A stretch of 64,000 nt of DNA, taken from positions 148,545 through 212,544 of the forward strand of contig JABWBR010000001.1 of assembly GCA_013360405.1 (NCBI GenBank), in the 5' to 3' direction. Source of the DNA: Saprospiraceae bacterium (lineage in GTDB: Bacteria; Bacteroidota; Bacteroidia; Chitinophagales; Saprospiraceae). Under the pieces are notes generated by a model. It worked only from the letters and a program-made list of their open reading frames with translations, was not told the DNA's origin and searched no databases. A program made the translations under genes and the position numbers. How positions within the stretch are numbered: the first letter of the stretch is position 1; each line of letters opens with the position of its first letter. Of the stretch, positions 60,373-64,000 are shown one piece after another.

Positions 60373-60517
60373 TTGAGGGTTTGAGTGCTTGTTGTGCGAA
60401 GGTGCAATGGCACTGATGCTTTTTGGGTTGGCAAAGTGGATTATATCGGCTATTGCACGTATTGGGGCTGTTTTCGGGAAACAAGAGTTCGCTTCCATTA
60501 GATTAGAAAAAAGAAAA

Positions 60518-61606
60518 ATGATAGGAATAAGTGAAGTAACAGAGAATATAATAGCTCAGCTTGCGAAGAAGATAGTTCCACCAAATGTGAAAGACTTCGC
60601 AAAAGATGTTGGCATTTCACTTAAAGAGTTGAAGGAACAACTTGCGTTACTTGAAATATATTATGTCGCGAAGTTTCATCATGCCCCACTGAAGAATACG
60701 ATTCACAAAATGGAAAAATTTGGTGAAGTAGTGCAGGAAGGCGGTTTAAAAAAATTCCTAAATGCTAAAGAAAAAAGCAAAAAAATGCCCAGATTTTTTG
60801 ATACTGAAATTCGAGAATTATATAATAAAAAATACCTTAAAGTATTTATCAGAGATTTAACTCGTATAAATGAAGTCCAAGCTTTTTTAGAAGGATTACA
60901 TTGTACGAGAAATGTAAATATATCATCCAGTACAAGTAGAAGTAGTCCGTCGCAAAATTTAACTGTATACCCTTCACTAGTTTATGATATTGAGGAGGTT
61001 CAGAGAGAGGTAACAGTAGCTTTAGAAAGTTATTTTGCAGGAAGCCCTGTTGATCCTAATTTTGTTGAAGAAGGAATATCTTCAATAAGCGAAACAGCCT
61101 ATTCTCAAATCATAGATTATATAAATTTACTCGGAAGAAATTTAGAAAGGTCAAGAGAATTGCGAGTGAATTTTGATGAAGAAAGAAGCCGAGATTATTT
61201 TTTACCTTTCCTAAACTCTATATCAAGACGTCATGTAGCGACAGGTGAAACTTTTAATGGTGTTGGGAGAACTGACATCTTAATTCAAAATGAAAAGGGA
61301 GAAAACGTTTTTATTGCGGAATGTAAAATTTGGAGAGGACAACAACAATTTACAAATGCAATCAACCAATTACTTGATAGATATGTGAATTGGAGAGATG
61401 AAAAAGTTGCCCTTATGATTTTTAATAAAACAACTCAAAATTTTACGGAGGTAATCGAAAGAGCAAAAGAAGCGATGGAAACCCATCCAAATTTTCAGCG
61501 ATTTGTTTCTGAAAGAAATAATACATCCTTTTCCTATGGTTTTCAACATCCAGAAGATGAAAACCGGACAATAAAGATTGAATTGATGCTGTTCAACTTC
61601 ACATAA
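60518..61606 (+). CDS. PD-(D/E)XK nuclease-like protein, accessory (possible defence gene)
   Basis: The protein has 362 residues from ATG 60518; in-frame upstream starts (60389, 60407) would add up to 43 residues of different character. Its C-terminal third has a restriction-endonuclease-like core: Asp253 in GVGRTDILIQNEKGE and Glu268-Cys-Lys270 in VFIAECKIWRG, followed by a helix (QQFTNAINQLLDRYVNWRDEKVALMIF). The N-terminal two thirds are helical and unassigned. It resembles Mrr-like or restriction-type nucleases of the accessory genome. The gene is markedly AT-rich compared with its flanks and is bordered by attC-like hairpins and an IS66 element, signs of horizontal transfer. Phage or plasmid restriction is a reasonable but unproved role. 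Confidence 0.72.
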   Translation: MIGISEVTENIIAQLAKKIVPPNVKDFAKDVGISLKELKEQLALLEIYYVAKFHHAPLKNTIHKMEKFGEVVQEGGLKKFLNAKEKSKKMPRFFDTEIRELYNKKYLKVFIRDLTRINEVQAFLEGLHCTRNVNISSSTSRSSPSQNLTVYPSLVYDIEEVQREVTVALESYFAGSPVDPNFVEEGISSISETAYSQIIDYINLLGRNLERSRELRVNFDEERSRDYFLPFLNSISRRHVATGETFNGVGRTDILIQNEKGENVFIAECKIWRGQQQFTNAINQLLDRYVNWRDEKVALMIFNKTTQNFTEVIERAKEAMETHPNFQRFVSERNNTSFSYGFQHPEDENRTIKIELMLFNFT

Positions 61607-61631
61607 AAAAAAACGAAAGCAAACAAAGCAT

Positions 61632-61688
61632 ACAACGATAATGTCCAGTAAAAGCTAGTCATTCCGTGTATGCGAGCCGTTCTCTGCA
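61632..61688. other. attC-like hairpin downstream of the nuclease gene
   Basis: GCATACAACGATAATG (from about 61635) pairs with CATTCCGTGTATGC (to about 61670) with a one-base bulge and an AG/CT-rich loop. The bulged imperfect stem after a gene resembles cassette attachment sites seen in Bacteroidota. TCTCTGCA (61681-61688) directly abuts the IS66 left end and should be the 8-bp target duplication. Confidence 0.35.
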
Positions 61689-61755
61689 GTAAGCCTCCGG
61701 CGAACCCCACCTTGCACTACTATCCAGGCGGCATTAGCTTTAGGTCAAAAAAGAA

Positions 61756-62070
61756 ATGGAAAGCAAGAAGGCGCCTCGCCGCAAGTCGGCGGAGATGTAC
61801 CCGCTAATCGAGTTGTATTTAGGGGGCAGTCAAACGCAGCGGGAATTTTGTGAGGAACGGGGGCTGAACCCGGGAGTCTTTAACTATTGGCTCGGTCGAT
61901 ACCGTGGAGATCAAGCGGAATCAACAAGTGGATTTGAGGTAATAGCCCTTCCAAACGTACCGGTTGTCGAGTCGGGCATAGAGCTGGAATACCCCAACGG
62001 GATCAAGTTGCGTATTGCCGGGGGAGTAAGTGCGAGTTATCTGCGCAGCTTGCTGGAGATAAAGTTGTAA
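61756..62070 (+). CDS. tnpA: IS66 accessory protein TnpA
   Basis: The protein has 104 residues. It has the short helix-turn-helix character of IS66 OrfA proteins: MYPLIELYLGGSQTQREFCEERGLNPGVFNYWLGRYRG, then a beta-rich tail (IELEYPNGIKLRI, LRSLLEIKL). It is needed for transposition in IS66-type elements, probably as a DNA-binding helper. The tnpB gene starts 2 bp after its stop. Intact. Confidence 0.88.
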   Translation: MESKKAPRRKSAEMYPLIELYLGGSQTQREFCEERGLNPGVFNYWLGRYRGDQAESTSGFEVIALPNVPVVESGIELEYPNGIKLRIAGGVSASYLRSLLEIKL

Positions 62071-62072
62071 GG

Positions 62073-62465
62073 ATGTTTGCGCTAAGCAGCGCCCAACGTT
62101 ACTTTCTGTATCGGGGAGTGACGGATATGCGCAAGGGCATAGACGGGCTAAGCGGGATGGTACGGGAGTACCTGGGCAGCGATCCGCTGAGTGGGGATGC
62201 GTACGTATTTGTAAACCGGCGTCGGGATCAACTCAAGTTGCTGATTTGGGATCGCACGGGTTTTGCGCTGTACGCCAAGCGCCTGGAACGGGGCACGTTT
62301 GAATTACCGGAGCAAAGGGAGGGCGTAGGCGCCCGGCAGGCGGTACGCTGGGATGAGTTGGTGATGATATTGGAAGGGGTGAGTCTGCGATCGATACAAA
62401 GGCGTAGGCGCTACCAGCGGGGGGAGGAAGAAAAAAAACAGGTGTTGGCCGGTCGCACAAATTAG
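62073..62465 (+). CDS. tnpB: IS66 accessory protein TnpB
   Basis: The protein has 130 residues and matches IS66 Orf2 throughout its first 85 residues (YFLYRGVTDMRKGIDGLSGMVREYL, DAYVFVNRRRDQLKLLIWDRTGFALYAKRLERGTFELP). It is an accessory transposition protein of unknown biochemical action and is not related to the IS200/IS605 TnpB nuclease. Its C-terminus is basic. Spacings of 2 bp from tnpA and 21 bp to tnpC suggest one transcript. Confidence 0.92.
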   Translation: MFALSSAQRYFLYRGVTDMRKGIDGLSGMVREYLGSDPLSGDAYVFVNRRRDQLKLLIWDRTGFALYAKRLERGTFELPEQREGVGARQAVRWDELVMILEGVSLRSIQRRRRYQRGEEEKKQVLAGRTN

Positions 62466-62486
62466 GCAGGTTCTTATCTTAGGGTC

Positions 62487-63956
62487 ATGAAGCGCGTAGA
62501 GGAATTAAGTCGGGAAGAACTCATTGCCCAGCATTATGAGATGCAGGCCACCATGGTGCGGCTACAAGAACAACTGTTGAAGCTAGGCCAAGAGTTGGCA
62601 GAACTCAAGCGCCTGGTCTTCGGAAGCAAGCGCGAGCGCTTTGTGGCCAGTAAGGAAGCTTCCCAGGCACAAGGCGACAAGGAAGAAAACAAGCAGGAGC
62701 GGGTTAAGCCCACCAAGCCGGCCAATGCCAATCATCCGGGTCGCAATGAACTACCGGCCCACTTACCCAGAGTAGATATTATCCTTGAGCCGCAGGAAGA
62801 TACCACCGGTATGCGCTGTATCGGGCAGGAGATCACCGAGGAGTTAGAGTACGAGCCCGGCAAGTTATATGTCAAGCGCTATATCCGGCCCAAATATGCG
62901 CCGGCAGGCGACCAGGGGCCGGTGTTGATCGCAGGGTTGCCAACGCGCCCCATAGAAAAAGGGATCGCCGGGCCGGGCTTGTTGGCCCAAACGCTCATCG
63001 ACAAATATGTAGACCATATCCCGTGCCACCGCCAGGGCAGCCGCTGGGAGCGCGAGGGGGTGAAATTGCCTTCCTCCACCCTGTGCGACTGGGTAGCTCA
63101 AAGCGCTGAGCTACTCGAGGTGCTGTACCAGGCGCTGAAGCGCGAAGTGATCGCCTCGGCCTATATCCAGGCCGATGAATCCCCGATTCCGGTATTGGAC
63201 AACCAGGTCAAAGGCAAGACGCATCGGGGTTTTTATTGGGTATATCATGGCGTCATCCCCGCTTTAATCTTGTACGAGTATCAGGCCGGCCGGGGTCGGG
63301 AAGGGCCCTGGCAGATGCTGGAAAACTTCTCCGGCTTTTTACAAAGTGACGGATATATTGTTTACGAAGGCTCCCAGTCCCGATCGGACATCGTGCTGGT
63401 GGGCTGCATGGCGCATGCGCGGCGCGGCTTTGAAAAAGCCTTGGACAGCGACCGACAGCCCGCCCAGTCTGCCCTGGAGCGCATCCAGGAGCTTTATGCC
63501 ATTGAACGCATCGCTCGTGAGCAACAACTGGATGCTGCTGCCCGGCAGGCCCTCAGAGCTCAACAGGCCGTACCCATCCTCGACGCCTTCGAAAAATGGC
63601 TCGAAGACCAACAACCCAGGGCTTTGCCCAAGAGCCCCTTGCGAAAAGCCATTGATTATTACCTGGAGCGTCGCAGCAAATTGCGCATTTATACCCAGGA
63701 CGGCAGGCTGGAAATCGATAATAATCTGGTTGAAAACGCCATCAGGCCTATGGCCCTGGGGCGCAAAAACTATTTATTCGCCGGTTCGCATGAGGCCGCC
63801 CAGCGCGCCGCTATGATCTACTCGCTGTTGGGTACCTGTCTCAAACACCAGGTCAACCCCTTCCTGTGGCTGCGTGACGTCCTGGCCCGCTTGCCCGATC
63901 ATCCCGTCCAGCAAGTCAGTGAGTTGCTGCCTCATAGGTGGAAACCTTTGCAATAG
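62487..63956 (+). CDS. tnpC: IS66 transposase TnpC
   Basis: The protein has 489 residues. An N-terminal coiled coil (VRLQEQLLKLGQELAELKRLVFGSKRERF) is followed by the zinc-finger-like/IS66 region (about 95-150). The DDE catalytic domain shows Asp230 (YIQADESPIPV), Asp288 (LQSDGYIVYEG) and Glu416 (DNNLVENAIRPMALGRKNYLF). The C-terminal IS66 cap is DVLARLPDHPVQQVSELLPHRW. It catalyses cut-and-paste or copy-type movement of the element. Length and motifs are complete. Confidence 0.95.
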   Translation: MKRVEELSREELIAQHYEMQATMVRLQEQLLKLGQELAELKRLVFGSKRERFVASKEASQAQGDKEENKQERVKPTKPANANHPGRNELPAHLPRVDIILEPQEDTTGMRCIGQEITEELEYEPGKLYVKRYIRPKYAPAGDQGPVLIAGLPTRPIEKGIAGPGLLAQTLIDKYVDHIPCHRQGSRWEREGVKLPSSTLCDWVAQSAELLEVLYQALKREVIASAYIQADESPIPVLDNQVKGKTHRGFYWVYHGVIPALILYEYQAGRGREGPWQMLENFSGFLQSDGYIVYEGSQSRSDIVLVGCMAHARRGFEKALDSDRQPAQSALERIQELYAIERIAREQQLDAAARQALRAQQAVPILDAFEKWLEDQQPRALPKSPLRKAIDYYLERRSKLRIYTQDGRLEIDNNLVENAIRPMALGRKNYLFAGSHEAAQRAAMIYSLLGTCLKHQVNPFLWLRDVLARLPDHPVQQVSELLPHRWKPLQ

Positions 63957-64000
63957 CGGGGTGCGCCAATTTTAGGGGAGGTACTTCGCCGGAGGGATAC

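Larger units (their letters stand above)
61689..64000 (+). mobile_element. IS66 family insertion sequence, complete to its right terminal repeat
   Basis: GTAAGCCTCCGGCGAA (61689-61704) and the complement of TTCGCCGGAGGGATAC (63985-64000) match at 14 of 16 positions, both starting GTA at the outer end. Between them are the three IS66 genes tnpA, tnpB and tnpC in order. The right repeat ends exactly at the last base of the window, so the target duplication on that side cannot be checked. All three reading frames are intact, so the element may be active. Confidence 0.9.

Noticed and set aside
62073..62465. TnpB as an IS200/IS605-type RNA-guided nuclease
   Set aside because: The protein is a 130-aa IS66 Orf2 without RuvC motifs; only the name is shared.
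1..64000. tRNA, rRNA, riboswitch or replication origin
   Set aside because: I looked for cloverleaf arms, rRNA landmarks, known riboswitch cores and DnaA-box clusters by eye and saw none; a covariance-model scan would settle this.

Overview
The window reads as a chromosomal segment of a Bacteroidota bacterium, most likely of the Saprospiria/Lewinella-Haliscomenobacter type. The grounds are five large or medium exported proteins with Bor-type C-terminal sorting domains of the type IX secretion system (four type A, one gliding-associated type B with SprB-like repeats), DUF6089/OmpA outer-membrane proteins, weak ribosome sites, TAnnTTTG-like -7 boxes, and four ECF sigma factors in 64 kb. I found no rRNA, tRNA, CRISPR array or replication origin.

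Layout. 1-4.1 kb: the 3' part of an ECF sigma gene, a membrane protein, a membrane-anchored AraC regulator, a small outer-membrane protein and a lipoprotein serine hydrolase. 4.2-7.8 kb: a T9SS cargo protein and an Rpn-type nuclease with a 12-bp-unit repeat tail. 7.9-9.6 kb (minus): a sigma / anti-sigma-like / Spy-like stress operon. 9.6-21 kb: a secreted M19 dipeptidase, a 1288-aa T9SS serine protease, CorA, and a 1540-aa SprB-repeat adhesin-like protein. 21.3-30.1 kb: LOG family protein, PDZ-T9SS protein, OmpA-TSP3 protein and its DUF6089 paralogue, an EF-G paralogue lacking the catalytic His, DUF2007 protein, dihaem cytochrome c. 30.3-30.9 kb: a VapBC-like toxin-antitoxin pair.

32.4-45.0 kb is the most distinctive region. 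Two sigma operons each diverge from a gene set that encodes an exported caspase-fold protease. One is sigma plus a TM/TPR anti-sigma-like protein, opposite a secreted TPR-CHAT protein. The other is sigma plus a TM/formylglycine-enzyme-like protein, opposite a lipoprotein, a glycine-zipper protein, a secreted caspase and a DUF4384 protein. The second set is visibly AT-richer than its surroundings. I infer that these are two related sigma-controlled, envelope-facing caspase-like modules; their function is unknown.

45.1-60 kb is housekeeping and metabolic: dodecin, fatty acid desaturase, Uup-type ABC-F, a beta-barrel protein, alpha-glucan phosphorylase, amino acid permease, AsnA, a T9SS serine hydrolase, an SDR/DUF2867 protein, a membrane patatin and an XdhC protein. 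60.2-64 kb is accessory: an AT-rich PD-(D/E)XK nuclease gene flanked by attC-like hairpins, then an IS66 element whose right inverted repeat ends exactly at the last base.

Intergenic spaces carry many short-word repeats that form hairpins. Some are locus-specific, and at least two families are dispersed through the window.
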